A stretch of 64,000 nt of DNA from the NCBI GenBank assembly GCA_025362395.1, contig JANYGK010000011.1, positions 1-64,000 on the forward strand, read 5' to 3'. This DNA comes from Bacteroidota bacterium (lineage in GTDB: Bacteria; Bacteroidota; Bacteroidia; B-17B0; Aurantibacillaceae). This document shows positions 35,448-45,463 of the stretch, piece by piece. The notes under the pieces are model-generated. The model did not search any database and was not told the DNA's origin. It saw nothing but the letters and a program-made list of their open reading frames with translations. The stretch's first letter is position 1; the number at the start of each line of letters is the position of its first letter. Position numbers and translations under genes: made by a program.

Positions 35448-36580
35448 TATTTAACGCCGTTCCAGAGGTTGCTTAGCTTTGCATTACCCATAATTAATTT
35501 TAATACCCTCCAAGATGTGTTGTCAATATCATAATCACTTGCAATTTTTGAATATCCTTTAGTTAATTCAAACTCTTTAATTACTAAGCGAATGCTGTCT
35601 GACACCACCTGCGGGTTAAAACCCGATAAAATAATAGTTCCCACATCCTGTGCTTCGGGCCTTTCCATAGATTGACGCAAAGAAATAGCCGGAAAATTCA
35701 GGATAGAAGATTCTTCGCTAATGGTACCGGAATCAGAAACCGTACATAACGCATTCATTTGAAGATTCACATAATCTAAAAAGCCGAACGGTGTCATGAA
35801 ATTTATGAAGGCATTCATTTTTATATCCGTGATATCTTCCAAGCGTTTTCGGGTTCTGGGGTGAGTAGATACGATCACCGGCAAATTATATTCTTCCGCC
35901 AAATGATTTAAAACTGTCATGATCTTACGCAAATTATCGGGGTTATCTACATTTTCTTCGCGATGAGTAGAAACAACAAAATATTTTTTTTCTTTTAACT
36001 TTAAAGTCTCTAGCGCCTGCGATGCTTTGATCTTAGGCATATAATGATGCAATACCTCTTTCATCGGGCTGCCTGTTAAGTAAATTCTCCGATGCGGCAA
36101 ACCTTCCGCTATTAAATGCCTGCGGGCATGCTCGGTATATACTAAATTAAAATCGGCAATGTGGTCAATTATTCTGCGATTGGTTTCTTCCGGTACATTA
36201 AAATCAAAACAGCGGTTACCTGCTTCCATGTGGAACACGGGAATGTGCATACGTTTAGCAATGTAAGCGGCCAGGCATGAGTTTGTATCTCCTAAAACCA
36301 GAAATGCATCGGGCTTTTCCAACTTTAAAACTTCTTCTGTTTTACGCATAATGTCACCAACCGAAGTACCCAAAGAAGATGTATCTACATTTAAAAAATG
36401 GTCAGGTTTTCGAAGCTCCAATTCATCAAAGAAAACCTGGTTCAACGCATAATCATAATTTTGGCCGGTATGCACAATAATATGATCAAGGTGATCATCT
36501 AACAACGACATTACACGCGATAACCGAATTATTTCAGGGCGTGTACCAACTACCGTAAGCACTTTTAATTTTGCCTTCAT
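35447..36580 (-). CDS. capG: UDP-N-acetylglucosamine 2-epimerase type enzyme (CapG/WbjD)
   Basis: Last enzyme of UDP-N-acetyl-L-fucosamine synthesis, epimerising C2 of UDP-L-pneumosamine-type intermediates; fold as WecB. Motifs: VGTRPEIIRLSRVM, IIVHTGQNYDYALNQVFFDEL, LVLGDTNSCLAA, FHMEAGNRCFDFNVPEETNRRIID, SDSGTISEES. The LGDTNS and HMEAGNRCFD context together with capE and capF just upstream identifies the CapG rather than the WecB subgroup. 377 aa is typical. Confidence 0.9.
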   Translation of the reverse strand: MKAKLKVLTVVGTRPEIIRLSRVMSLLDDHLDHIIVHTGQNYDYALNQVFFDELELRKPDHFLNVDTSSLGTSVGDIMRKTEEVLKLEKPDAFLVLGDTNSCLAAYIAKRMHIPVFHMEAGNRCFDFNVPEETNRRIIDHIADFNLVYTEHARRHLIAEGLPHRRIYLTGSPMKEVLHHYMPKIKASQALETLKLKEKKYFVVSTHREENVDNPDNLRKIMTVLNHLAEEYNLPVIVSTHPRTRKRLEDITDIKMNAFINFMTPFGFLDYVNLQMNALCTVSDSGTISEESSILNFPAISLRQSMERPEAQDVGTIILSGFNPQVVSDSIRLVIKEFELTKGYSKIASDYDIDNTSWRVLKLIMGNAKLSNLWNGVK

Positions 36581-36597
36581 GATTTTACTTTTAATTT

Positions 36598-37719
36598 TTA
36601 AACTGTTACAAAAAAAGTATCCGGATCGTTCTGATCATAAAATTCATTGATCCAAAAAATAGTATAGAGCTCCTCTGTACCAATATTTTTAATATTATGA
36701 GTATACCATACCGGCATATCCACAAAAGAAGGATTTTCTCCGTCGAGCTCAAAAGACAGTATTTCACTTGTTCCTATTTTTCTTAATTCAATTAACGCTT
36801 TACCTTTTATAACTGCGAATCGTTCGACCTTGCGTGTATGAAAATGATTACCGCGCGTTATACCGGGAACGGTAGTTGAAAAAGAAACCTGCCCGCCACT
36901 GTTTAGCTTTACGGTTTCTACAAAGGAGCCGCGCGGGTCTGTATTTTTGGTAAGGTGAAAAGGGAAAAATGTTTTATGTTCGATATAACATAAAAAAGTT
37001 ATAAATAAATTTTTTTCAAAAGGCGAATTCAGATCGGGGAACATTCCCTTTTCAAAATAATTCTCCTTAAAACTTTTAAGCTTCTGTAATAAATCAGACA
37101 CCTTAACGGTAGCCGTGTGCTCAATTACTTTATGTGTCACCTGCGAAGCATCATCGGTAATAGAGGTTATAAATTCCTTTATTAATTCTGCCACGTAAAT
37201 CAATTTTACTTCTGCGTCTACATCAATTTTTGGTGTTTCGTTATGTGTAAGCCGGTGACAGAATGTTGCCACCACTGAATTGTAATATGGATGCCCAAAC
37301 GGGCCAAAAACATTAGGGATTACTAAGCCGGTAAATTTAGCGTTATTGGTTTTTGCCCAATTTTCAAATAATAACCGTCCTTCTTTTTTTGATTTCCCGT
37401 AAGGGTTATCACGTTCTTCCTGCGATGAGGAAGAGAAAAGTACATGCGGCTTAGAATTTGTTTTTTCGAGAGCGGTAATTAATTTCTTAACTAAGCTGAT
37501 ATTTGTATCATAAATAACAGTTGCATCATTATGCCGGTTCATGGCTGCCAGGTGAATAATAACATCGCAACCGGAAACAAAGTTCTCAAGTTTAAGCTCG
37601 TCCTCAAAAAAATCTTTTTCAAACAGCACACAGGTATACTGTTCTGTTTGCAGCGCCAGGGTATTATAGAGGTGGTAACCCATAAATCCTTTTTGCCCCG
37701 TAATTCCAACTTTCATCAT
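36598..37719 (-). CDS. capF: CapF/WbjC bifunctional reductase-epimerase
   Basis: Second step of UDP-L-FucNAc synthesis: C3 epimerisation and C4 reduction of the CapE product, using NADPH. The N-terminal SDR domain has GITGQKGFMGYHL and a Tyr-Gly-Lys-Ser-Lys region (NPYGKSKKEGR). The C-terminal ~110 residues form a cupin metal domain (GNHFHTRKVERFAVIKGKA, WYTHNIKN, FWINEFYDQNDPDTFF). The closing segment is characteristic of CapF. 373 aa fits. Start MMK; either Met is possible. Confidence 0.93.
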   Translation of the reverse strand: MMKVGITGQKGFMGYHLYNTLALQTEQYTCVLFEKDFFEDELKLENFVSGCDVIIHLAAMNRHNDATVIYDTNISLVKKLITALEKTNSKPHVLFSSSSQEERDNPYGKSKKEGRLLFENWAKTNNAKFTGLVIPNVFGPFGHPYYNSVVATFCHRLTHNETPKIDVDAEVKLIYVAELIKEFITSITDDASQVTHKVIEHTATVKVSDLLQKLKSFKENYFEKGMFPDLNSPFEKNLFITFLCYIEHKTFFPFHLTKNTDPRGSFVETVKLNSGGQVSFSTTVPGITRGNHFHTRKVERFAVIKGKALIELRKIGTSEILSFELDGENPSFVDMPVWYTHNIKNIGTEELYTIFWINEFYDQNDPDTFFVTV

Positions 37720-37732
37720 AGTATATTAATCT

Positions 37733-38173
37733 TTATAATGTCCATGTATCTTTATCAAATCTATACATATCCCCGATCGATTCTTCCAAAGTTAAATCAG
37801 AAAAGACCACAACTTTTGAATCTTCCTCTAACGCTTTAAATCCGTTAGCATAACCTGCCTCAATAGTTAACACACAGGGTTCTTGTGCTTGCAACACCTG
37901 TTTTGCAACCTGTATTCTTGCTGATGGTGTTTCCCAATGATCAGGCTTAACCCAGCCAAAAAGAAAAGAACCTTTAGTTACAAAAAAGTGTTTCCGTTCA
38001 ATTTTATGACCTTGCCATGCTCTTATTATAGATACGTCGGGGTGCGTAACTGTATAAAACCGTTTTACGTTTTGTAAATTAAACTCATTTACAAAACTAA
38101 GCGTTCCTCTTTCATCCGTATGTTTATTTCCTTTGATTAACATTTTTCCGTTATAATTATTTAATATCGTCAC
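37733..38173 (-). CDS. RmlC-like cupin sugar isomerase/epimerase (FdtA/WxcM type)
   Basis: 146 aa, a single cupin domain: NKHTDERGTLSFVNEF at the start, IIRAWQGHKIERKHFFVTKGSFLFGWV with the His-bearing strand, and AGYANGFKALEEDSKVVVFSDLTLEES. It resembles dTDP-4-dehydrorhamnose 3,5-epimerase-like and FdtA-type proteins. Lying between capE and capF (17-nt overlap with capE, 13 nt before capF), it probably acts on the 4-keto intermediate. It may bring an extra epimerisation, giving a FucNAc or QuiNAc variant. Confidence 0.8.
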   Translation of the reverse strand: MTILNNYNGKMLIKGNKHTDERGTLSFVNEFNLQNVKRFYTVTHPDVSIIRAWQGHKIERKHFFVTKGSFLFGWVKPDHWETPSARIQVAKQVLQAQEPCVLTIEAGYANGFKALEEDSKVVVFSDLTLEESIGDMYRFDKDTWTL

Positions 38174-39167
38174 GGATTATATCAAGCCTCAATAATAATT
38201 GCTTAGTTTCTTCTATATTTAACCGTTTTGTATTGTGCGAATGGTACTCCTCAATTTTGGACATATCTTCCAATCCTTCCGAAAAAAAACTTTCATAATT
38301 AAGATCTCTTGTGTCAGCAGGTACACGGTAATAGTTTCCCATGTCCTCTGCCTTCACCATATCTTCGCGGTTCACCAATGTTTCATATAACTTTTCGCCG
38401 TGTCGTGTGCCTATTATTTTAATTTCGTTGGTAGCTTTATATAGTTCCAACAATGCTTTTGCTAAAGTTTCAATGGTTGCAGCAGGCGCTTTCTGCACAA
38501 ATATATCTCCCGGCTTGCCATGTTCAAAAGCGTATAATACTAAATCTACGGCATCTTCCAACGTCATCATAAATCGTGTCATATTAGGGTCGGTAAGCGT
38601 TAAAGGTTTCCCCGCTTTAATTTGCTCTATAAATAAAGGAATAACGGAGCCTCTTGATGCCATAACGTTCCCATAACGCGTTCCGCAAAAAACAGTCCCT
38701 TCCTCGAGGTTCCGCGATTTCGCCACCATTACTTTTTCCATCAATGCTTTCGACATTCCCATAGCGTTAATAGGGTACGCTGCCTTATCGGTGCTTAATA
38801 CCACTACATTTTTTACATGGTATTTTTCGGCAGCTGTCAATACGTTTTCAGCCCCTATAATATTTGTTTTAACCGCTTCCATCGGAAAAAATTCGCAGGA
38901 AGGCACTTGCTTTAAAGCAGCCGCATGAAAAATGTAATCCACTCCTTTTATAACATTCTCTACTGCCTGCGCATCTCTTACATCGCCGATATAAAATTTT
39001 ACTTTGTCACTGTTTAAAGCCTTTCGCATATCATCCTGCTTTTTTTCATCACGACTGTAAATCCTGATCTCACTAAATGTATCTGAATTTAAAAACCGCT
39101 TAAGTACAGTATAGCCGAAGGAACCTGTTCCCCCGGTGATTAATAATTTTTTACCGGTGTTTGTCAT
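38157..39167 (-). CDS. capE: UDP-GlcNAc 4,6-dehydratase / 5-epimerase (CapE/WbjB)
   Basis: First step of UDP-L-FucNAc synthesis: an extended SDR using bound NADP. The dinucleotide motif is ITGGTGSFGYTVLKRF, followed by IYSRDEKKQDDMR and AALKQVPSCEFFPMEAVKTNI. The active-site segment STDKAAYPINAMGMSKALMEK has Met in place of the usual SDR Tyr, as in CapE/WbjB enzymes. 336 aa is typical. Next in the transcript are the cupin, capF and capG genes, so the pathway is complete. Confidence 0.93.
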   Translation of the reverse strand: MTNTGKKLLITGGTGSFGYTVLKRFLNSDTFSEIRIYSRDEKKQDDMRKALNSDKVKFYIGDVRDAQAVENVIKGVDYIFHAAALKQVPSCEFFPMEAVKTNIIGAENVLTAAEKYHVKNVVVLSTDKAAYPINAMGMSKALMEKVMVAKSRNLEEGTVFCGTRYGNVMASRGSVIPLFIEQIKAGKPLTLTDPNMTRFMMTLEDAVDLVLYAFEHGKPGDIFVQKAPAATIETLAKALLELYKATNEIKIIGTRHGEKLYETLVNREDMVKAEDMGNYYRVPADTRDLNYESFFSEGLEDMSKIEEYHSHNTKRLNIEETKQLLLRLDIIRDDIK

Positions 39168-39169
39168 AA

Positions 39170-40285
39170 TTAAGCAAGCTCTTTTAAAGTGGTATTAAAA
39201 ACATGCAGCATGTTTTTTTCAAATTTTTCAATAGTAAATTTTTCAAGATAAATCAATTTGCCTCTTTCTCCGAATTCTTTAGCGAGTGTTGGATTATTGA
39301 TGAGTTCAGACATATATTTTTGCAGATCAGCCTTGTTTTCTTTTTTATAAATATAGCCTGATTTACCGATTTCAACAATCTCAGGTATAGCGCCTTCATC
39401 AGTAGCAACTACAGGCAAAGAAAACTGCATAGCTTCCAAAAGCACCAAACCGAAAGCTTCGTTTTGAGTAGGGAATACAAAGGCATCGGCATTCTTAAAA
39501 TACTGTATTTTATCTTCATTATATTTTGGTCCGTGATAAAAGACATAGTCCGTTAATTCATAATTCTTTATTTTATTGAGTAATTCTATTTTACTGATGT
39601 CGCCTTCATTTCCAACTATATCAATACTAAAACTATGACCTGTTTCTTTAAGCTGTAAAGCACTTTTAAGCAAATCAAAAACACCTTTACTTTCTAATAA
39701 GTTAGATAAAAAGAGAAATTTAAAGACTCGACTTACACGTTTTGTTTCAATTAATTTTGAGCCGTTCAATAAACCAATACCGTTATTCACCACCATTATT
39801 TTTTTAGGATTTAAAAAAACAACGTCGCTTTTTTGCTTTTCGGATAATACAATGAGATACTGATTATTAAATCCTAATTTATATAAAATAGCATTGAGCT
39901 TTCGTTTTTTAAATGATTCTGATATTCCTTTACCATGCAAATGCAGAATAAATTTTTTACCGAAAAGCTTGCCGGTTAAAATAAGAAGCAGATCTCTGTA
40001 ATAGGTTAATCCCGTAATGGAAGGTTGAAAGTAAATGATATCCGGCCTTTTAAAAATAAGTGATTTTAAAAATTTGTAAAAAGTTAATAAAAAAATGCCT
40101 GCTTTTCTTATTTGAAAGGAGCCGAGCTCCTTTACACTTTTAGAATAGCTTATACCGATCTTATGAATTGCAAAAGAATTGTTAAGCAGCTTACTGTTAT
40201 ATACAATGCCATTCATAAAAGTTGCACCGGTTAAAGGGGGCGGCATTTTTAAAAGAAATAGTAATTTGTTATTATCTCTCATCAT
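39170..40285 (-). CDS. GT4 family glycosyltransferase
   Basis: 371-aa GT-B retaining glycosyltransferase. N-terminal KMPPPLTGATFMNGIVYNS and C-terminal GT4 motif YFKNADAFVFPTQNEAFGLVLLEAMQFSLPVVATDEGAIPEIV (EX7E) with the UDP/GDP-sugar site. It overlaps the FkbM gene by 4 nt and is 2 nt from capE. It elongates the repeat unit; donor and linkage not known. Confidence 0.9.
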   Translation of the reverse strand: MMRDNNKLLFLLKMPPPLTGATFMNGIVYNSKLLNNSFAIHKIGISYSKSVKELGSFQIRKAGIFLLTFYKFLKSLIFKRPDIIYFQPSITGLTYYRDLLLILTGKLFGKKFILHLHGKGISESFKKRKLNAILYKLGFNNQYLIVLSEKQKSDVVFLNPKKIMVVNNGIGLLNGSKLIETKRVSRVFKFLFLSNLLESKGVFDLLKSALQLKETGHSFSIDIVGNEGDISKIELLNKIKNYELTDYVFYHGPKYNEDKIQYFKNADAFVFPTQNEAFGLVLLEAMQFSLPVVATDEGAIPEIVEIGKSGYIYKKENKADLQKYMSELINNPTLAKEFGERGKLIYLEKFTIEKFEKNMLHVFNTTLKELA

Positions 40286-41136
40286 ATTTTAAGTCCAAAT
40301 TTTTCCTTAAGGTTTTGAATAAAGTTCTTATTTAAATAAACAGGATCTTCGATAGATTTACTGGTTGAATAATTGGAAAACGTCTTTAGCTTAAAATCAA
40401 AACTATATGGTCCATCAAAATTATGATCAGTCAGGATAGAATGTACCTTATCATGATTTTCGCTAATTTCTATCAAAAAAACTTTCACCTCACTAAGTTT
40501 ATTACCAAAACCTTGCAAAACATCCAATTCAAATCCTTCAACATCTATTTTTACAATTTCAGGAGAGACTCTATTTTCATTACAGAAATCAGAAATTTTA
40601 CATGACTCAATTTGTATTGAATTACCGGTGGTTTGGTTCAATATTTTGTTTATTGAACTCCCGGCATCGTTAGTAAATGAAACCATTTCGTTACTATTAC
40701 TAACTGCCTTATTAATTGGAAAGATATTGCTGCGACTATTTAACCTGATTTGTTCCTTTAAAATATCAAATGTATATGGATGCGGCTCAAATGAATAAAC
40801 TTTTGAAGTTATAGCTTCGGATGCAATTATACTATAAATCCCAATATTTGTGCCAATATCCAACATATAAACTATTCCACTATCTAAAAGAAATTTAATT
40901 AAACTCATATTATTGAAATCATACATCCCCTGTGTATATATTTTTGTTCCTCCTTCGAGAGATAATTTTTTATTTCTTATTTCAATAATGGAATTTGAAA
41001 CTTTTATTTTTTGAGGGAAAAAATTAAAAATTTTTATGAGCTGCCAAATAAAATAATTAAGCAGTGCTTTTGTTCTATTAACATTTTTGTTTTTTAGAAT
41101 ATGGTTAACAGAGTAATATATAGATTTAAGGCTCAT
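40282..41136 (-). CDS. FkbM family SAM methyltransferase
   Basis: 284 aa. SAM motif MLDIGTNIGIYSIIASEAI at ~93 and the FkbM acidic block VSPEIVKIDVEGFELDVLQGF at ~190. It likely O-methylates a sugar of the polysaccharide in the cytosol. Overlaps the neighbouring genes by 4 nt on both sides (translational coupling). Confidence 0.88.
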   Translation of the reverse strand: MSLKSIYYSVNHILKNKNVNRTKALLNYFIWQLIKIFNFFPQKIKVSNSIIEIRNKKLSLEGGTKIYTQGMYDFNNMSLIKFLLDSGIVYMLDIGTNIGIYSIIASEAITSKVYSFEPHPYTFDILKEQIRLNSRSNIFPINKAVSNSNEMVSFTNDAGSSINKILNQTTGNSIQIESCKISDFCNENRVSPEIVKIDVEGFELDVLQGFGNKLSEVKVFLIEISENHDKVHSILTDHNFDGPYSFDFKLKTFSNYSTSKSIEDPVYLNKNFIQNLKEKFGLKI

Positions 41137-42188
41137 ATATTTTTTAAATAATTTACAGCGTTAACTAACCCTTCAGCGGCTTCAGAAGGAGCATACCTTT
41201 TTATATGGGTTAAACAATTTTTGGAAAAAACAGTGTACTTATCTGTATCTCTCAATAATAGATTAATATGTTCTACCCATATTTCTGCATTCAGAGGCAA
41301 TACATATCCATTATAATTATCTATTACCAAATCACCAGCCGATCCCGCATTTTCACAAGTTATTACAGGTGTTCCTACAGCACAGGCATCATTAGCTACA
41401 ACGCCCCAGGAATCTAGTCTTGTAGGGAACAAAAACAATCGGGAAGAAGCATAGTAAGATGGCAATTCACTCTTTTGTATAAAGCCAGGGTAAGTAAAGT
41501 CGATATTGTTATTTTTAAATCTGGTAATTACCTGATCTCTTAATTCACCATCTCCAATTAATAAAACTTTTAAATCTTTCTTGCTTTTAGCAAGAAGTTC
41601 CACAACTTCGCAGAAAAAAAATGGCATCTTTCTATCAATAAACTGTCCGGAAAACATAAGATCAAACTTCTTTTCCGAATTAATAAATTTAAAACTGTAA
41701 TCATTATCTATAGCATAGTGTGAAATAAAAATCTTTTCCTCAGAAATTTTGTATCTCTTAAAGTTATTATACCCATTCATACTTACCGATACAAATGCTC
41801 CCATGCGTTTGTACATAACTTTTCTTATTAATATATGAAAAAAAGAATAGTTCCTTTCATTTAACTCCCAGGCATCTGTATTAGCAATTCTTTTCTTTCC
41901 AAACAAAAAAGTATATATTATTGCTTTAATCATTACCAGATTAAAACCGCAAGTAATGATTATATCAGGATTATATAATTTCAATTTTCTATATAAAGAC
42001 TCATCAGGATTATCTGAAATGTATTTATGATTATGATGTAATACCTCTTCATTCCAATTAAAAGAAGGATGTTTTTTTGCTACATAAAAAACCATAAAAT
42101 CATTCCCCAATATCTTATCTATTTCGTTAAATACAGTAACTCTATAAGGAGAAGGTATGCTTGTTAATATAAGTGTTTTACAAGTCAT
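41133..42188 (-). CDS. GT4 family glycosyltransferase
   Basis: 351 aa. N-terminal LILTSIPSPYRVTVFNEI and the GT4 block SGQFIDRKMPFFF, VLLIGDGELRDQV and YYASSRLFLFPTRLDSWGVVANDACAVGTPVITCENAGSA. Shares one base with the GT2 gene. Acceptor and donor unknown. Confidence 0.9.
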   Translation of the reverse strand: MTCKTLILTSIPSPYRVTVFNEIDKILGNDFMVFYVAKKHPSFNWNEEVLHHNHKYISDNPDESLYRKLKLYNPDIIITCGFNLVMIKAIIYTFLFGKKRIANTDAWELNERNYSFFHILIRKVMYKRMGAFVSVSMNGYNNFKRYKISEEKIFISHYAIDNDYSFKFINSEKKFDLMFSGQFIDRKMPFFFCEVVELLAKSKKDLKVLLIGDGELRDQVITRFKNNNIDFTYPGFIQKSELPSYYASSRLFLFPTRLDSWGVVANDACAVGTPVITCENAGSAGDLVIDNYNGYVLPLNAEIWVEHINLLLRDTDKYTVFSKNCLTHIKRYAPSEAAEGLVNAVNYLKNI

Positions 42189-43048
42189 TAATCAATTACT
42201 CTTTCTCTATTATATTCCGTAAGCTCAATTCTTTGTTTTAGAAAATGTAAATGAATTATCCTAAGCATAATTCGAACAAAATGAAATGGCCATCTTATTA
42301 TTGCCGAATATTTATATGGGATTAATTTAGAAATTAATAAACGCTGATAGGCATTGATCCTTTCAAAACTTACTTCATTTTTAACTATTAGATCCCAGTT
42401 ATTATTCTTTTCTGCCGCTTTAGAGTGGGGCTGTTTTCTGAAATTAGCAAAAGCAATTTTTAGTTTTTCTACTTTCATATTTCTCGTCAATCTAGAGTAG
42501 AAATCGCCATCCATATTACACTTTAGCTCTTCATTGAAATATCCGTTTATTATCATTGCTTCTTTTTTCCAAAAAACAGCATTGGAACTTAATACAGTTG
42601 TAAATCCTAATATACATCCGGTAACATAATTAAAATTCAGATGCCTCCTTCTATAAATAAATTTTCCATTCAAATCCACAATATTCATATCTCCAAATAC
42701 AATATCTATATCACTATTGCTTTTAAACTTATCTGCTACTTTTGAAAACAATGCTGAGCAAAAAGTATCATCAGAATTTATCCAACACACTATATCACCT
42801 GTTACTTGTTTCATACCAACATTAATTGCAGTTGTTTGTCCTCTGTTTTCCTGTTGTATTAAAAAAATATGATCAGGAAACAGCTTTACATATCTATTTA
42901 TAACCTCAACAGAATTGTCTGTAGAACCATCATCTATAATAATATATTCGTAATTAGAGTAGGATTGAGCAGTGACACTTTCAATGGTAGCTCCAATAAA
43001 TTTTGCATAATTGTAATTAGGGGTTACGACTGATATTTTCATTAGCAA
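42188..43048 (-). CDS. GT2 family glycosyltransferase
   Basis: 286 aa. Classic GT-A start MKISVVTPNYNYAKFIGATIESVTAQSYSNYEYIIIDDGSTDNS and the metal site CWINSDDTF at ~95. The 5' end overlaps the Wzy-like gene by about 30 nt, an unusually long overlap (the second Met at 43042 shortens it slightly). Confidence 0.92.
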   Translation of the reverse strand: MLMKISVVTPNYNYAKFIGATIESVTAQSYSNYEYIIIDDGSTDNSVEVINRYVKLFPDHIFLIQQENRGQTTAINVGMKQVTGDIVCWINSDDTFCSALFSKVADKFKSNSDIDIVFGDMNIVDLNGKFIYRRRHLNFNYVTGCILGFTTVLSSNAVFWKKEAMIINGYFNEELKCNMDGDFYSRLTRNMKVEKLKIAFANFRKQPHSKAAEKNNNWDLIVKNEVSFERINAYQRLLISKLIPYKYSAIIRWPFHFVRIMLRIIHLHFLKQRIELTEYNRERVID

Positions 43049-44303
43049 CTATGCTTAGCGGTTTGTTATCTTTCAAAATTACTTTTTTGGTAGAAAAATC
43101 AAACCCGGCATATACCATCGTAAGATAAACAACCGAATAAAAAGGATTTTGCCCCATAGCTATCGCTAATATTGAAAGGAAAAAAAATAATGGGTAAAAT
43201 TTATTTAGTTTTTTATGAGGAGGATTTATTAATTTATGATATTTGTACAAAAATTTCAGCAAGAAAAACATATAAAAAAACCATAAGATTAGTCCATAAC
43301 GGGACGCCAGGCCTACTATGCCCAAATAACTGTTACTATAACCTATTTCTCTTTCTTCCTCATTTAAATACCTAACATCATTATAAATACCTCTGCCTAT
43401 CAGCGGATTATCTTTTATAATATCCAAATCGACTCGCGCGCTTAAAAAACGGCCTTTTCTTGCCGGATTTTTAGTAGAATGGTATACATTCATTTCATCG
43501 GTATATGCCTTATTTACTTTTTCAAACATAAAGGGTAATTCTTTTACCACATATATGCCCATTAAAGCCATAACAGGTAGTAAAAGCGCGACAATCACTT
43601 TGCTTTCCATATTTACTACTGCAAATAATAAAAAAATCAATAGTGAAACATAGCCGGCCGTAGAGGATGTAGTAATAATGGCTGCTATTAGTACTAGGTT
43701 AGTTTTTTTAAATAACTTAAATTCTCTGATGTTGTTTAGATATAATGCTGGTATTAAAAATGTACAGAAAACTCCTCCTTCTGCTGTAAAACCGGAGTTT
43801 TTAATAAACCCGATTGATGATCTGCTCAATTCAACATTATATAAAATAATACTCTCATTACTTTCAGGATCCAATCGTAAAGCTTTTGAAATAGACTGTA
43901 AAGCTACGCCTACAGCCGGCGAAATATTAATTAACACCCAAAATACTAATGATACAACCGCTAAAAAATAAATGATCTTTATAAAGTATTGAAAATAATT
44001 TAAGCCTATTGTTCTATAGGCAAAATAGGGGATAAGAAAGATAAGGAAGATGCCACCGAAATTATATAAATTAAAAGTTTGAAAAACAAAAGTTTGTCCT
44101 AACCCTATAAATAATAAAAGCATAATGATTAAAAAAAAGAGGCTATCAAGCTTCCCTATTCGTGACAAATAAAAATGTGCTGATATTATTGCGAAGAGTA
44201 TATTGAAAACACTATATGTAGCGAATGTTACATTTGCCAAAGCAATAGAAAATATCGCCAAAGGAAACTTAACCGACTGAATATATTTATTGTAAAGAAT
44301 CAA
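43017..44303 (-). CDS. Wzy-like polysaccharide polymerase
   Basis: 428 aa, about ten to twelve predicted membrane helices with a large loop (~225-310) that should face the periplasm. Residues such as RGRFLSARVDLDIIKDNPLIGRGIYNDVRYL match the O-antigen ligase/Wzy pattern (small loop plus GxG). It polymerises flipped repeat units. Low sequence conservation is normal for Wzy; the call rests on topology and place in the locus. Confidence 0.75.
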   Translation of the reverse strand: MILYNKYIQSVKFPLAIFSIALANVTFATYSVFNILFAIISAHFYLSRIGKLDSLFFLIIMLLLFIGLGQTFVFQTFNLYNFGGIFLIFLIPYFAYRTIGLNYFQYFIKIIYFLAVVSLVFWVLINISPAVGVALQSISKALRLDPESNESIILYNVELSRSSIGFIKNSGFTAEGGVFCTFLIPALYLNNIREFKLFKKTNLVLIAAIITTSSTAGYVSLLIFLLFAVVNMESKVIVALLLPVMALMGIYVVKELPFMFEKVNKAYTDEMNVYHSTKNPARKGRFLSARVDLDIIKDNPLIGRGIYNDVRYLNEEEREIGYSNSYLGIVGLASRYGLILWFFYMFFLLKFLYKYHKLINPPHKKLNKFYPLFFFLSILAIAMGQNPFYSVVYLTMVYAGFDFSTKKVILKDNKPLSIVANENISRNP

Positions 44304-45463
44304 TTAAAATAAATCTTTAACAGTTTATCGCCATAACGCTCCATATCACAAAATTCTTTTATCATTTTATAGCCATTATGGCCCATTTCTGAACGAAGTT
44401 GTTCATCAAAAATCAGTGTTGTTATCTTTGAAACGAGTTGTTCAATATTACCTGCCTCTATTAAAAAACCATTAACGCGATCTTTGACATAAAAAGTGGA
44501 AGAGCCGGTCGCAATTACCGGCTTTTTTAATGCCATTGCTTCTATAATATCTCTGCCCCAAGGGTTTCCTGATAAATCAGGCCTTACGTAAACGTCCAAT
44601 AAAGAAACCTCCTCCAAAACATTAAACGTAAAAGGAACCAATTGGAGATTTTTAATTGAATTCTTAAGGATAAGGGTATCTACTTTCTTCTTATAGCTTC
44701 TATTAAAAATCCATTTTAATATTCCTTTTATCGACGTATCTCTATGAGGATAACCAATAATACAAAACTCTACTTCAATGTTTTTGTTAATTAAAATATC
44801 ATTAATTCGTTTAATTGCTTCAATAAAAACCAAGTGCCCTTTAATCAAAACAAAATTAGCGCACATGCCTATTTTTATAGATTTCGATTTCTTTCTTGTT
44901 TTTTTCAGTATCAGGTCTGTAAGATTAAAATCATGAGGATTTGACAATATACTTGTTTTATTCGACTCAGGAAAAAAACGTAATTCATTTGGTGAAATTG
45001 CGATTATTTTATCAGCATACTTCAATGTGTTTTTAATAATATATTCATCTATTTTATGAGAAGGGCCGAAAGGGAGCATTTCTCTAAAATGCACTATAAT
45101 TTTACACGTGGTTTTCTCCTTGATATCGCGTAAAATATTAGAAAAAACACTTGTATTTATATGAAAAATATCTATTTTTTCTCTTTTTATAAATTCAATT
45201 ATTTTTGTTGGATAATATGTAATGTTGTTTTCAAACTCTGTAAAAGAAATAGTTCCTTCTGAATAGCTATATACGCCGGGTATATCTATTTCCGTAATGG
45301 ATTTTGAATGAATAAATTGTTTACTCAAAACCTTATTCAGTCTTTTATTTCTTTTTAAAACCATGTGCATTTCTACCTTATTGCCCAATGCCTGCTGCAT
45401 TACAAGAAGGCTTTTAGTAGCGCCTCCATAACCTAAACCGTGTTGCAAAAATAAGACTTTCAT
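44300..45463 (-). CDS. GT4 family glycosyltransferase
   Basis: 387 aa. FLQHGLGYGGATKSLLVMQQAL opens the acceptor domain; later IKIGMCANFVLIKGHLVFIEA and DVYVRPDLSGNPWGRDIIEAMALKKPVIATG, the GT4 EX7E segment. Overlaps both neighbours by 4 nt. One of the retaining enzymes that build the repeat unit. Confidence 0.9.
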   Translation of the reverse strand: MKVLFLQHGLGYGGATKSLLVMQQALGNKVEMHMVLKRNKRLNKVLSKQFIHSKSITEIDIPGVYSYSEGTISFTEFENNITYYPTKIIEFIKREKIDIFHINTSVFSNILRDIKEKTTCKIIVHFREMLPFGPSHKIDEYIIKNTLKYADKIIAISPNELRFFPESNKTSILSNPHDFNLTDLILKKTRKKSKSIKIGMCANFVLIKGHLVFIEAIKRINDILINKNIEVEFCIIGYPHRDTSIKGILKWIFNRSYKKKVDTLILKNSIKNLQLVPFTFNVLEEVSLLDVYVRPDLSGNPWGRDIIEAMALKKPVIATGSSTFYVKDRVNGFLIEAGNIEQLVSKITTLIFDEQLRSEMGHNGYKMIKEFCDMERYGDKLLKIYFN

